Numbered from the stretch's first letter, positions 1 to 9,368 are shown. The stretch: DNA of 56,289 nucleotides from Azospirillum agricola (GCF_017876095.1 NZ_JAGINM010000034.1:1-56289); one strand, 5' to 3'. Made by a program: numbers and translations. The notes: a model not told the origin generated them from the letters alone.

Positions 1-396
1 CCATCCTCCATCGTACCCTCCGCGTCCCGTAAGCCCGCACGCAATCTCGATCATGGAACCCGGTTCGGGAAGAAGGGGGCGCTCGTAACGCTTACGATAA
101 ACATTGCGTGCGCAGCAGGGAGCCGGCTGTGCCTGCATGCCTGATCCTCCGCGCAGAAATCCACACGCAAAACTCCACGCATCAACAGCATGGCCTTCTG
201 GTTGCAGCCGAATTCGCGACCCGCTGGATTGTGATCATGCGGCACATCGTCTTTTCTGCTTGTTGGTGCATGAAGCCAATCCACTGGAGGAACTGGGTGG
301 CGCGAAGACGTGGTTCCCAGGCTCGCGGACACCTCGCAAACGATGATTTCCAGGGCTTTCTCCCCGATGTTCAACCGTTTTGATCATGATTGCGGT
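1..396. other. No recognisable gene
   Basis: I see no reading frame here with a credible family signature. An open minus-strand frame covers about 51-374, but its protein is rich in Cys, His, Pro and Arg and matches nothing I know. The stretch lies downstream of the minus-strand methyltransferase gene and may hold decayed or non-coding DNA. Confidence 0.4.
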
Positions 397-1149
397 TCAA
401 GGCGAAGAAGAGGGGTGTCGAGCGAGCAAAAGGCCGATGAACCGCATTTCACTGCCGTCGTCGAGCGAATGGCATCCATCGAAGCCATCCGTCCAATGAT
501 AGACGGTGTCATGGGTGGCGCCAAAAACGGCTCGCCAGCGTTGTCGAGAGAAGCCCCAATGAGGCAAGAACATGCCGCTTTCGATGAGCGCCATATCCTG
601 AACGAGGCACGCATCCTCCAAGACCTCTTCGCTACCCTCGCGGATCGGAAAGCGGTTCACGACCATATGGTGATGAGGCCGGCGGGCAAGCTGCGCAAAG
701 GTTTCCACCGGTTCGGGCAGATACTGGAATACGCCCGACACGATGATGACATCGTGTTCCCTGTCTCCCAAGGCGTCGATCGATTCGTAAAAGCGCAGAC
801 CTTTCTGGGCGAATTGTGCGTTCCCGGCGCGGGCCATGGCAGGCGTTTCGACGACGTCCCATTCGAGTTCGACGCTGGGCCCCAGGATCGCATCCAGAAT
901 CGTATAGGCGGCTCCCAAGCCACCGCCGAAGTCGCAGACGCGCAACGGCTTTCCAGCCGAACCTCCACGCAGTGCGCCCGCCAGGAGAGCTGCCCCAAGT
1001 TGCTGGTGCAGAGGGTCAAGCATCCCTTCCCATTGGAGGTGTGCCTGTCGCGTTTCCACCAATCTGGAAACGATCCGGTCATCATCGTATCTTTGAGAGC
1101 GTGCCTCGGCTAGCGCAAGGCTGGCGTAAGGACCACTGAAAATCCCCAT
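397..1149 (-). CDS. TIGR04325-type SAM-dependent methyltransferase
   Basis: This 250-residue protein fits the TIGR04325 methyltransferase family, usually found in surface-polysaccharide clusters. The N-terminus has the family's 'FSGPYAS' segment. A Rossmann SAM-binding loop follows at about residues 70-80 (VCDFGGGLGAAY), then an acidic strand end (WDVVETP) and a family-like 'VSGVFQYLPEP' segment. I chose the ATG at 1149 because AGGAAGAGGAA lies just upstream; a GTG one codon earlier is possible. The start overlaps the stop of a small open frame upstream (TGATG). The acceptor, probably a sugar of the local glycan, is inferred. Confidence 0.8.
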   Translation of the reverse strand: MGIFSGPYASLALAEARSQRYDDDRIVSRLVETRQAHLQWEGMLDPLHQQLGAALLAGALRGGSAGKPLRVCDFGGGLGAAYTILDAILGPSVELEWDVVETPAMARAGNAQFAQKGLRFYESIDALGDREHDVIIVSGVFQYLPEPVETFAQLARRPHHHMVVNRFPIREGSEEVLEDACLVQDMALIESGMFLPHWGFSRQRWRAVFGATHDTVYHWTDGFDGCHSLDDGSEMRFIGLLLARHPSSSP

Positions 1150-1472
1150 CACTTCCTCTTCCTAGTCACTTCGCGCCACATTGGTTTCCCATCGGAAGGC
1201 ATCCCCAGGCCCTTCAGGAAAGACCAGTCTGTAAACACCGCGCCCGCGTTCGAACCTCCGGGTTGCTCATCGGCGACGACAAGCGGATGTGCTTGGACGG
1301 GACATCGAAACGCCCGCGACATTGTTGGCCAGAAAGGTAAATAAATGTCTTTTCGCCATTTTTCCCGTCCCTTCTCTGACGGCGACCTGTCGGGCGATGT
1401 GCCCCACCAATACTCTTCGGCCCAGAACACCGGCCGCGCCAAGCTCGAAAATTGAAACTGGAGCAACGGCAT
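1149..1472 (-). CDS. Possible small protein, unrecognised
   Basis: An open frame of 107 residues ends in TGATG, so its stop overlaps the start of the methyltransferase gene, an arrangement typical of translationally coupled genes. It is the only coding candidate between the TPR gene and the methyltransferase gene. The sequence is rich in Trp, Lys and Arg (for example EEYWWGTSPD) and has no family signature I recognise. It could equally be the decayed 3' end of a longer gene or chance. Initiation is uncertain. Confidence 0.25.
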   Translation of the reverse strand: MPLLQFQFSSLARPVFWAEEYWWGTSPDRSPSEKGREKWRKDIYLPFWPTMSRAFRCPVQAHPLVVADEQPGGSNAGAVFTDWSFLKGLGMPSDGKPMWREVTRKRK

Positions 1473-1581
1473 TTCCTTACGGGAGTCCGAACCCCACCGT
1501 TTCCGATTGTCGCCGCCACGATGCGGAAGCCAAGCCGAACATCATGCAAATCCAGACCGGCGTGCCGCTGTGGGAAAACGG

Positions 1582-2850
1582 TCAGGAAGCGTTGGCGCCA
1601 TGCCGCGCGGCATTCCCCATCAATTCGCGGTATCCGGCCGCGGACAACAGAGGCCCCAGCGCCTCGCCATGCCGTCCGAGCAGCCGAAGCGATACCGCAA
1701 TCAAAAGTTGCTCTTCGGCCAGAGCCTTCCGGATCAATTGGTCGGCTTCCGCAACCTCTCCCAGCCCGAGCAAGGCAAGAGCCCGCCCGAGACGACCCAG
1801 TGCCAGATTATTGAGATCCCCGGTTTGATCGGGAAGATCGTCGAGCGCTTCGCGGAAACGGCCTTGGGCAATCTTGAGGATGCCGGAGCCCAAACGCGGC
1901 AGCATGTAATCCGGAAGGTGCCTGGAACCCTCCTCAAAATCCACTGCCGCTTTTTCGAAGGAGTCCATGGCAAGATGGGTCAGGCCACGATAAACGGCGA
2001 CCCACGCAAAACCGGGATCAAGCAGGCGCACGGCCTCGCAAGCTGCCATCGCTTCGCCGGGACGGCCTGCCAACAGAAGCGTATATGCGGTCATCAGGCC
2101 GGCCCAGAGCCGCATGGGATCGCTGCTGTCCCGAACCTGGCCGTAAAACTCGAGCGCAGCGTCCAGTTCGAGCCCAATTCGAAGGTAATGGCCGAGAAGG
2201 AAGCGGGCGGCCGTCCGCTCAGGCGCCGCAAGGATCGCGGCACGCGCCTCGCGCTCAGCCTCGTCATGACGCCCCTGCGTCATAAGGATCAGGCCACGCT
2301 GGTAGTGAAGATGGCCAAGGTCCTGCGCGTGCGGAGCCGCGAGATCGCACCATTGGAGAGCCTCGTCAAGGCGATCGCGATTCCGCAATTCCCCGGCAAG
2401 CTTGACGAAGCTGTCCGGCCTATGGGCTGCGGCCTGCGCGCCCACGGCAAGCGCCTCCCGCATGAGCGCGATCGCCTGGTCCACCTTTCCGGCATCGAAG
2501 GCATCGTCCGCGTCCTCGACCAGCGCCAGCGTATCGGCGGCGGGATCATGCGCACGGGCATGCTCAAGGACCGCGCGCGCGCGGTCCGGCTGGCCATCGT
2601 CGACCAGGAGGTGGGCGAGATTCCGCGCGGACGAGAAACGCCGGGGATCCGTTGCCACGGCCCGCTCAAACGCGGCCAGAGCGGGTGCACGCTCCCCCTG
2701 GGCGAGGAGGGCCACGCCCATCTGGTGATGATAATTGCCGAAGGTGTCCCTGCGGATGGCTTCGCGCCAACGCTGGACGATATCCTGGGAGATGCCGGCT
2801 TCCGGGCCGCTTTCAGCATCACCGGAGGGCATTGCCGTGCCTTTGGTCAT
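1582..2850 (-). CDS. TPR-repeat protein
   Basis: A 422-residue protein made almost wholly of tetratricopeptide-like helical pairs from about residue 30 to the C-terminus, shown by recurring patterns such as 'LAQGERAPALAAFERAVATD' and 'ALGRLGRALALLGLG'. There is no signal peptide, membrane segment or attached catalytic domain. In glycan clusters of this group TPR proteins often scaffold or accompany glycosyltransferases; that role is inferred from the neighbours only. An ATG at 2832 (MPSGDAE) preceded by AAAGG is an alternative start. It runs in the same direction as the downstream methyltransferase gene, with 430 bases between. Confidence 0.75.
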   Translation of the reverse strand: MTKGTAMPSGDAESGPEAGISQDIVQRWREAIRRDTFGNYHHQMGVALLAQGERAPALAAFERAVATDPRRFSSARNLAHLLVDDGQPDRARAVLEHARAHDPAADTLALVEDADDAFDAGKVDQAIALMREALAVGAQAAAHRPDSFVKLAGELRNRDRLDEALQWCDLAAPHAQDLGHLHYQRGLILMTQGRHDEAEREARAAILAAPERTAARFLLGHYLRIGLELDAALEFYGQVRDSSDPMRLWAGLMTAYTLLLAGRPGEAMAACEAVRLLDPGFAWVAVYRGLTHLAMDSFEKAAVDFEEGSRHLPDYMLPRLGSGILKIAQGRFREALDDLPDQTGDLNNLALGRLGRALALLGLGEVAEADQLIRKALAEEQLLIAVSLRLLGRHGEALGPLLSAAGYRELMGNAARHGANAS

Positions 2851-3291
2851 CCAGATGTCCGTTTCCCACCCACAAAGGGCTGCCCTGCACGTTCGCCAGC
2901 ATCATCCCACCCTTCCAGGAAGGATGTTGCGCGCATCATGCCAGCAGCCCGTCGGCGCGATCAAGCCATCCGTCGCAGGAGGCTATGGAGTCGTCGACGT
3001 GAACACCGGATGGGGAGGCGACCGTCCTGCATGGGCAAGCGGCGCGGCTGCACAGGCCATCGGCATCCCGGTGCGGATCAGGATCTGCGGCCGCAAGGGG
3101 GGCTTCATCGCAATCGGGCCTCCGGGGCTGCCGAGCGTTCTTCGCTTGCCTTGGCCGAAACCCAAAGCTGATGAATGTCTTCGAGTGGGCCGGCGAAAGC
3201 CTCGTCGCTTTCATGCCAAGCGCCTCATTTCCATCCTGGTCAGCCGACTGCACGGCCAGGAAAAATACAGAAAGATAATCACTGCATTCAG
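2851..3291. other. Gap without a credible gene
   Basis: About 440 bases separate the TPR gene from the large glycosyltransferase gene upstream of it. Both strands have short open frames, but none shows a domain motif or a good ribosome-binding site. Composition is less GC-rich than in the rest of the window. It may contain the promoter of the TPR gene. Confidence 0.4.
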
Positions 3292-5403
3292 TCATCCGGC
3301 CTGATGAAAAGCCTCATTTTCTGCCTTACAATGGGAATAAATATAGGGATATGCATTATAAATGGTAATGGTTCCTTCGAGGTTGGGGAACAAACGATTT
3401 ATACGCTTGACAGAATCGGACACATATTGATTGGCAACAACAATAACAGCGTCAGCGATTTCCTCATTCCTTAGAGTTTCCGGCCGACGCACCGGAAGCC
3501 CCCAGGCCTCCCCCTCGTGATGGGAGTCGAGAAAACCGGCGACTGTGATCCGTTCCCACTTGATCAGCTCCAACTGTAGGAGCCGGCCGCCGCGCGACGC
3601 GCCGTAGATGAGGATGGGCCGACTTGGCGGCAAGCGGGCAAAATCATCAGGCCCCAGGAGCCGAGGCAAAGCGGCGACGGACTGCGAATTCAGATCGGAA
3701 ACCCCTGTCCAGGGAATGCTTGATGCCTTTGGCGCAGACACAGCCGTCGGGATGGAGCGCGGTTTCAGAGATGCAAAATGCTTCAGCCGCTCTAGTTCTT
3801 CCGGCGGCAAGGCACTCTGACCACGCGCCCGGATTGTGGCCCTGTCGCTGCGGGCGATGCCGCGCTCGGTGGTCAACCGCTGGGCCAGCAGCCAAGCCGC
3901 GGCGGGGCCAAGTTGGGGATCCTGTCGCAGCAGCGGATTCAGTTGCTCCCGTCGGACCAGCAAACCGGCAGGATGGGCGGGTGTCTCTTCGGCCAAGCGC
4001 CAAGGCCGCATGACGCAGGCATCGGTGTGGGTGGAAGGCTTCACCTCATCCGGTTCCAAGACATCACCACGAATGACCGTCGCGTCCGGCCACATCGTGG
4101 CGGCCGCATGGAGGGACGCCAGATGCTCGGGAAATGGAAGGGCGCCTTCGGGAAGCCAAGCCACCCATCCTTGACGGGCCGCAAGGGCTCCTGCCCACAG
4201 GCTGCTGCCTTCTGGACATCCGGCGGGCTGTTCGATGACTCGTCTGGGAATCCCACCGGCGGCGGTCGGGGTGCCGGCCAAGGTTTCAGCACCGGGGCCG
4301 GCAACGATCACTTCGGCCGGCAACACCATCTGGGCTTCCAGGGCGACCAGACGCTCCTGCGCCGACGCGACGCCACCGGTCCCGATCGGCACCACCACCG
4401 AGATCGGGAGGGGCTCTGGCGAGCAGCGGTCCGAAATTCGGCCTGCTCTCGGCCCCACGCAGCCTTGCAACTCGCCCAGCAAGTCCGGCAAAGGGGCGAA
4501 CAACCGCTCCAAGCTAAGGTTTTTCAGGAAGATCGCCTGGGCTTCCCGCGCCATTTCGCGGCCGGCGGCGAGGCACGCACGTGCCCAGTTCCCATGAGCG
4601 AGGATCTGCTCGGCCACCAGTTCCTCACCCAGTTCCATATCCACATAGAGCACGGTGTCGCCAAAATTCTCGACGATGAAGGGATGCCGATCCGCGACGA
4701 TCAAAGCCCCCGCAGCGCACAGCTCAAAGACGCGCATATTGGGGATGCCGATCTCGAAATGGGCTGGCAAATGCAGGCACAAGCCCATCCCGCAGGCGTG
4801 AGCGGTTTCGATGACGGAACGGCCATCGAAAGGAAGGCTTCTGATGAAAGCGTCCGCCAAATGCTTCCAGCGATCCTCTTGGCCATGCAGGGCCAGCATG
4901 CGATGGCGCGCCAATGTTTGCAGCAAAGCGGGGAAGCGTCGGCCGTCCCAATTGGAACCGATGTAAAAGAACCGGCTGCCGCTGTTCAGTGCGGGCTCAA
5001 GCGCCCAGCCCTGTGAACTGGGAAAGATGGGCGAGGTCACAAATCGGCGGCCGGTTCCCCAAAGGCTGTCGCGCAGTTGACGTTCGAGAGCTGGCGCTGC
5101 GGTCAGGAAAGCGTCATGGGACAATCCGTTCCGCAAGGACACCGGATCGTCCCCGAAGATTACTGGCGGATTCCAGTGACAGCCCAGGCTGGGTATGGCC
5201 GTCATTTTCGGCACCGCCTGGGGATGCAGGCAAAGGGCGGCGTCCGGGGCAAAGGCCTCCAGCGCCTCTACGCTGTTGACGATGCGATGCTCCCATCCCA
5301 TGCCCTCCAGCGCGATCGACATGCGAAGAGCCAACTCGCGCTCGGCCCAAGGCGCCTCCGGCGGAAACGGGTTGTGAAGGGCAAGGCGCAGACCGCTTCC
5401 CAT
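3292..5403 (-). CDS. Three-part glycosyltransferase: GT-B, degenerate GT2-like and Rossmann-like regions
   Basis: The protein has about 703 residues. Residues 1-330 resemble CgeB-like/GT family 1 transferases, with a typical C-terminal donor-site region (FELCAAGALIVADRHPFI). Residues about 340-560 look like a GT2 fold (ISVVVPIGTGG, then EVIVAGPG), but the expected Asp-rich donor/metal motif reads WLPEGALPFPEHL, without acidic residues in the key positions. The last 120 residues form a Rossmann-like unit (PILIYGASRGGRLL, later DAVIVVANQYVS), as in sugar-nucleotide-binding tails. A GTG at 5412 overlaps the FkbM stop, but the ATG at 5403 has GGGGTGA at good spacing. The likely role is glycan assembly; donor and acceptor are unknown. 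Confidence 0.78.
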   Translation of the reverse strand: MGSGLRLALHNPFPPEAPWAERELALRMSIALEGMGWEHRIVNSVEALEAFAPDAALCLHPQAVPKMTAIPSLGCHWNPPVIFGDDPVSLRNGLSHDAFLTAAPALERQLRDSLWGTGRRFVTSPIFPSSQGWALEPALNSGSRFFYIGSNWDGRRFPALLQTLARHRMLALHGQEDRWKHLADAFIRSLPFDGRSVIETAHACGMGLCLHLPAHFEIGIPNMRVFELCAAGALIVADRHPFIVENFGDTVLYVDMELGEELVAEQILAHGNWARACLAAGREMAREAQAIFLKNLSLERLFAPLPDLLGELQGCVGPRAGRISDRCSPEPLPISVVVPIGTGGVASAQERLVALEAQMVLPAEVIVAGPGAETLAGTPTAAGGIPRRVIEQPAGCPEGSSLWAGALAARQGWVAWLPEGALPFPEHLASLHAAATMWPDATVIRGDVLEPDEVKPSTHTDACVMRPWRLAEETPAHPAGLLVRREQLNPLLRQDPQLGPAAAWLLAQRLTTERGIARSDRATIRARGQSALPPEELERLKHFASLKPRSIPTAVSAPKASSIPWTGVSDLNSQSVAALPRLLGPDDFARLPPSRPILIYGASRGGRLLQLELIKWERITVAGFLDSHHEGEAWGLPVRRPETLRNEEIADAVIVVANQYVSDSVKRINRLFPNLEGTITIYNAYPYIYSHCKAENEAFHQAG

Positions 5404-5408
5404 GACAG

Positions 5409-6428
5409 TCACCCCGGAGCGTCAAAGCTGTTGCAGGCGAATTCCGGGCTGTGCATCGGAACGAAAAACAGGTCGAACTGCCACAAGGCTTCGTCATGGC
5501 TCCGCCACATCGGCTCCGACAAATCAATGGGTCGGAATCCCCGCTCGGCCATCCAGGCACAGATCTCGTGAAACAGCAGGGCCTGCTGGTTGACATGGAA
5601 CACGTAGACCTCGATCACCAGCAGGCTGGTTTGCGGCAGAAGCGCCTCCGCCCCGGTCAGGATCGGCACTTCGAAACCATGGGTGTCGAGCTTGATGAGG
5701 TAAGGAGGCTTCAGCCCAAGCCGCTCGACCTCCGAAGCGAGGGTAACCTGCCGAATCTTTCCACCCCTGCTCGTCGGAGTGTGGGACAAACCTCCGCCAT
5801 ACGGGGCCTCGGGATCGTTGTGGAACCAAGCCTCGCCATCATGCTCACCGGCAGCCGCCAGCACATGGCTGAAGTTGTCCCGCTCGGCGCAGACCCGTTC
5901 AAGCGCACCACGCCAATGCTCGAAGGCCTCGACCAAGTGATAGCGGGCATCCGGCCAGACCGGCAGAGCCGCCACCGACCAGAGACCTTCCGCAGCACCG
6001 ACATCCAGGACGGAGGCCACCGGCAGACCGCGCCGGGCCAAGCGGAACAGGGCACTGGTCGTACGCAGCCGACCTTCATCCAGATACCAGCGCAGACGGT
6101 TCAGGGCGGCATGAGCATCCGGATCGATGGCAACCGCACGACACAAAGCCTGAATGCTCTCGCTCTTGCGTCCAAGCCGGTCCAGGGTGCGCCCACGGTC
6201 AACATGGGCAGGGGAAAGCAAAGGGTTGAGGTCCAAAGCGCGGTCCAGAAAGCTCAACGCTTCGGTCGGACGCTCCAAGGCAAGAGCCAGTCGCCCGAGG
6301 TCGTAAAGCGCATCCGCGGACAGTGGCTCATCGGAAACGGACAACGCATCATATAAGGTCTGTGCGGCTGCCGGAGCACCGACTTTCGCCTGGGCCAAGG
6401 CATCTTCCACCAAACTTGCGATGTCCAC
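5409..6428 (-). CDS. FkbM family methyltransferase with N-terminal TPR
   Basis: Residues about 1-115 form TPR-like helices (ALYDLGRLALALERPTEAL). The rest is an FkbM-type SAM-dependent O-methyltransferase: SAM loop SVLDVGAAEGLWS, later PYLIKLDTHGFEVPIL, which is the family's 'KiDveG.E' motif. FkbM enzymes methylate hydroxyls of sugars or polyketides; a sugar acceptor is inferred here from the neighbours. I prefer the GTG at 6428 because AGGAG lies six bases before it; an upstream ATG at 6470 lacks a ribosome-binding site. The stop abuts the start of the large glycosyltransferase gene, so the two are probably co-translated. The 240 bases upstream show nothing recognisable. Confidence 0.85.
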   Translation of the reverse strand: MDIASLVEDALAQAKVGAPAAAQTLYDALSVSDEPLSADALYDLGRLALALERPTEALSFLDRALDLNPLLSPAHVDRGRTLDRLGRKSESIQALCRAVAIDPDAHAALNRLRWYLDEGRLRTTSALFRLARRGLPVASVLDVGAAEGLWSVAALPVWPDARYHLVEAFEHWRGALERVCAERDNFSHVLAAAGEHDGEAWFHNDPEAPYGGGLSHTPTSRGGKIRQVTLASEVERLGLKPPYLIKLDTHGFEVPILTGAEALLPQTSLLVIEVYVFHVNQQALLFHEICAWMAERGFRPIDLSEPMWRSHDEALWQFDLFFVPMHSPEFACNSFDAPG

Positions 6429-6670
6429 GAATATCTCCTGGTTCTCTTGCGAAAACATGAGGTTGATCATATCATTCGCCGATTCCCTGGAAAATCCCTT
6501 TCAACCCTCCAACCTCGGATAAACCGAGAGGCGGAGGGTCATTTATTTCCAAGAGAATTTCGTGTGATCGGCAAATATTGCTTTCAACAAGCTGAGTTGG
6601 ACAATGTAGCCGGTTCTTCCACCACATCAGCCCAATCGAGACATGGAGCCAACGGGCAATCCGGCGCGTC

Positions 6671-7765
6671 TCACACCGCCAGCACCGGGTACCCCTCGGG
6701 CAGATCCACCACCCGCGGCTCCGGGATCGGCCCGATGTCGGCAACCATGGCACCCCAGGACCACCCCACCCCGAAGCCGGCCATCAGCGTCCTGCGGCGG
6801 CCAGTCGACATGCTGGCGCCCAGGCCGCTGCAAATCGCCAGCGGGATGGAGGCGGAGCTGGTGTTGCCGAAGCCCTGCATGTCGATCACGAACCTCTCGG
6901 CCGGCGCCTTCACGCGCTTGCGCAGGTGCTCCAGCATGAAGGCGTTGGCCTGGTGCAGCACGAACCAGTCGATGCCGTCGACGTCGGTGCCGGCGTGCTC
7001 CATCGTCTCGCGCAGCAGCGGCGGGACGGCGCGCAGCGTGAAGGCAAAGACCTCCGCCCCGTTCAGGGTCAGACGGGAGTCGCGCTCCAGTCGTGCCTCG
7101 GCCTCCAGGTCGCGGGGGACGGCGGCCGAAGCGACCGGCGGGATCAGCGAATGGCGCTTGCCGCCGGCCTTCACGAAGATGTGGGGGGCGCCGGCGCCGT
7201 CGGTGCCGATCACCACCGGCATCGGCGGGGCTTCCGGATCGACCTCCAGCGCGGTCGCCGATCCGGCGTCGCCGAACAGCGGCAGGGTAGCGCGGTCCTC
7301 CGGGTGCAGATGGCGCGTCGCGTTGTCGCCGCACAGCACCAGCGCGCGCTTGGCGGTCGAACCGCTCAGCAGCCGCGACGCGATCCACAGCCCATAGACA
7401 TAGCCCGAGCAACCCAGCGGCACGTCGAAAGCCGCCGCGCTGGTCGGCAGACCAAGCCGCTTCTGCATGATGCAGGCGGTCGCCGGCAGCACATAGTCGG
7501 CGTCCTGCGAGACGAAGACCAGCACTTCCACCGTGCCTGGATCCCAGTCGAGCTGCTCCATCAGCCCTTCCGCCGCCGCGACACAGAGATCGGACGCGCA
7601 GTAAGGCGGGAGCAGGACGCGGCGCTCGTGGACGCCGATGGTGGCGGCCAGCTTCCTCACCTCCTCCGGCGTGAAGATGCCGGGATCCTCCACGAAGGAA
7701 TGGCGCTGCGGCGGCACCACGGCGCGCAGGCCCGCGATCCGGACACCGTCGACGATCGCTTTCAT
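6671..7765 (-). CDS. 3-oxoacyl-ACP synthase III (KASIII) family protein
   Basis: A 364-residue thiolase-fold enzyme with an intact KASIII triad: Cys119 in PLGCSGYVYG, His271 in VLHQANAF and Asn301 in GFGNTSSAS. Family members condense an acyl-CoA with malonyl-ACP or transfer acyl groups. Several surface-sugar clusters, such as the Pseudomonas syringae viosamine island, carry a KASIII homologue that supplies the hydroxyacyl group of an amino sugar. The SDR, oxygenase and GNAT genes start divergently 170 bases away, which supports a similar acyl-decoration role here. GC is high, unlike the genes on its downstream side. AAGGA lies about ten bases before the ATG. Confidence 0.88.
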   Translation of the reverse strand: MKAIVDGVRIAGLRAVVPPQRHSFVEDPGIFTPEEVRKLAATIGVHERRVLLPPYCASDLCVAAAEGLMEQLDWDPGTVEVLVFVSQDADYVLPATACIMQKRLGLPTSAAAFDVPLGCSGYVYGLWIASRLLSGSTAKRALVLCGDNATRHLHPEDRATLPLFGDAGSATALEVDPEAPPMPVVIGTDGAGAPHIFVKAGGKRHSLIPPVASAAVPRDLEAEARLERDSRLTLNGAEVFAFTLRAVPPLLRETMEHAGTDVDGIDWFVLHQANAFMLEHLRKRVKAPAERFVIDMQGFGNTSSASIPLAICSGLGASMSTGRRRTLMAGFGVGWSWGAMVADIGPIPEPRVVDLPEGYPVLAV

Positions 7766-7935
7766 GATATCATGTCCTTGCGTGTTGGAACGTCCTGGGA
7801 CGCTTAGCCGGAACCGGAGGTCAGCCTACGACAAAATGCCCTAACGACCGGCAAATATCGAACCCTCTATACCGTGATGGAAAGACGGGCTGTGTTAAGG
7901 TCGCCCATCCTCCACGAGACCGGATTCTGCCGCCC

Positions 7936-8700
7936 ATGACTGCCGTTTACAACCCGATGGACCTGTCCGGCCGTCAGATTCTGGTGACCGGGGCTTCGGC
8001 TGGAATCGGCCGGGCGACGGCGGTGATGCTGTCGCAGCTGGGGGCGCGGGTCCTGCTGAACGGCCGCGACGCTGGCCGGCTGGAGGAAACCGCCGGATTG
8101 CTGGCGGGCGAGGGCCACGCAACCGCCCCCTTCGATCTTTCGGATCTGGAAGCGGTGCCCGGCTGGATGAAGGCCCAGGCCGCCGCCCACGGTCCGCTGG
8201 ACGGCATCGCGCATTGCGCCGGCATCCAGACCCTGCGGCCGATCCGCATCTTCTCCGCCGCTTTCTTCGACGAGGTGATGCGGGCCAATCTGGGCAGCGC
8301 GCTCGCGCTCGCGCGCGGGCTGCGGCAGAAGGGTTGCCACGCGGAGCGGGCGGCGATCGCGCTGATCTCCTCCACCGCCGCCACGGCGGCTTCGCCCGGC
8401 AACGTCGTCTACGCCGCCAGCAAAGGCGGCATCATCGCCGCCACCAAGGGGCTGGCGGTGGAGCTGCTGGGCGACGGCATCCGCGTCAACTGCGTCGTCC
8501 CCTCCATCGTCGAGACCGAACTGATCGAGCGCGGCAAGCAGAAGCTGACAGCCGAGCAGTACGAGCATCTGCGCACGCTCCAGCCGCTGGGCTTCGGCCA
8601 TCCCGACGACATCGCCCACATGATCGCCTATCTGCTCGCCGACACCAGCCGCTGGATGACGGGGTCCATCGTCACCGTGGACGGCGGGCGCACCGCCTGA
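7936..8700 (+). CDS. SDR family oxidoreductase (FabG-like)
   Basis: A 254-residue classical short-chain dehydrogenase/reductase: cofactor loop TGASAGIG, NRG-type segment NGRDAGRLEE, catalytic Ser in ALISSTAAT, and Tyr/Lys in VYAASKGG. The C-terminus ends GSIVTVDGG, as in FabG and glucose-dehydrogenase-like SDRs. The likely reaction is NAD(P)H-dependent reduction of a 3-oxoacyl thioester, or oxidation of a sugar hydroxyl. Placement beside a KASIII gene favours 3-oxoacyl reduction. It is the first gene of a tight plus-strand operon with the split Rieske oxygenase and the GNAT. The ATG at 7936 has no clear ribosome-binding site; an ATG at 7957 is an alternative. Confidence 0.87.
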   Translation: MTAVYNPMDLSGRQILVTGASAGIGRATAVMLSQLGARVLLNGRDAGRLEETAGLLAGEGHATAPFDLSDLEAVPGWMKAQAAAHGPLDGIAHCAGIQTLRPIRIFSAAFFDEVMRANLGSALALARGLRQKGCHAERAAIALISSTAATAASPGNVVYAASKGGIIAATKGLAVELLGDGIRVNCVVPSIVETELIERGKQKLTAEQYEHLRTLQPLGFGHPDDIAHMIAYLLADTSRWMTGSIVTVDGGRTA

Positions 8701-8735
8701 CCTCCCTCGCCTGACTCTTCAGAACCGGATTTCCC

Positions 8736-9368
8736 ATGACCGAGGCCGTACCCGACGACACCCGCTGGTTCTATCTGTGCACCGAGGACGACCTCGCGGT
8801 GCCCAACGCCTTCGTCACCACCCGCGTCGGCGCCGTGCCGCTGGTGGCGCAGAATCTGAAGGGGCGGGTGGTCGCCTTCCGCAACGTCTGCACCCACCGC
8901 TTCGCCATCATACACGACGCGGCGTCGGGCTGCGGCCCGCTGCGCTGCCCCTATCACGGCTGGACCTTCGACGCCGAGGGCGTGCCGGTGGGGCTGCCCT
9001 TCAACCCGACCGACTTCCAGCTGGACGCGGAGGGCCGCCGCCGGCTGGCGCTGAACCCGGCCTCTCTGGCGCGCTGCGGCCGGCTGGTCTTCGTCCGCGT
9101 GGCGACCGAGGGGCCGGCGCTGAAGGAGCAGTTGGGGAACGATCTCTTCACCCGGTTGGCGGACCTGTCGGAGACCTTTTCCCGGTCCGGCGAACCGATG
9201 GAACCCGGCGAAGACTGGGAAGGGTTCGAGACCGCCAACCTGCGCGTCGCCCTGCGTGCCGGCCACGCCTTGCATCTGGAGGCGCTGCCCCCGCCCGGTG
9301 CCGGCGACCGCTTCGCCCGGACCGCCACCTTCTTGCCCGTCCACGCCGACACGGAGCGGCCCGCATGA
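8736..9368 (+). CDS. Stand-alone Rieske [2Fe-2S] protein, half of a split oxygenase
   Basis: The 210-residue protein has one Rieske domain with cluster ligands Cys52 and His54 (NVCTHR) and Cys71 and His74 (RCPYHGW). Spacing and flanking sequence match the Rieske domain of ring-hydroxylating oxygenase alpha subunits, not small ferredoxins. It continues through the typical post-Rieske strand (CGRLVFVRVA) and then stops before any catalytic domain, with no His-x4-His iron site. Its stop overlaps the start of the next gene (ATGA), which encodes the missing catalytic half. I infer that the two products form one oxygenase. No reductase gene lies nearby. Confidence 0.85.
   Translation: MTEAVPDDTRWFYLCTEDDLAVPNAFVTTRVGAVPLVAQNLKGRVVAFRNVCTHRFAIIHDAASGCGPLRCPYHGWTFDAEGVPVGLPFNPTDFQLDAEGRRRLALNPASLARCGRLVFVRVATEGPALKEQLGNDLFTRLADLSETFSRSGEPMEPGEDWEGFETANLRVALRAGHALHLEALPPPGAGDRFARTATFLPVHADTERPA

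Noticed and set aside
8777..9364. Upstream extension of the oxygenase catalytic chain, which could have supplied a Rieske domain
   Set aside because: That frame runs through the Rieske gene out of phase and gives Arg/Gly/Ala-rich sequence without any CxH or CxxH motif, so the catalytic chain truly lacks the cluster site.
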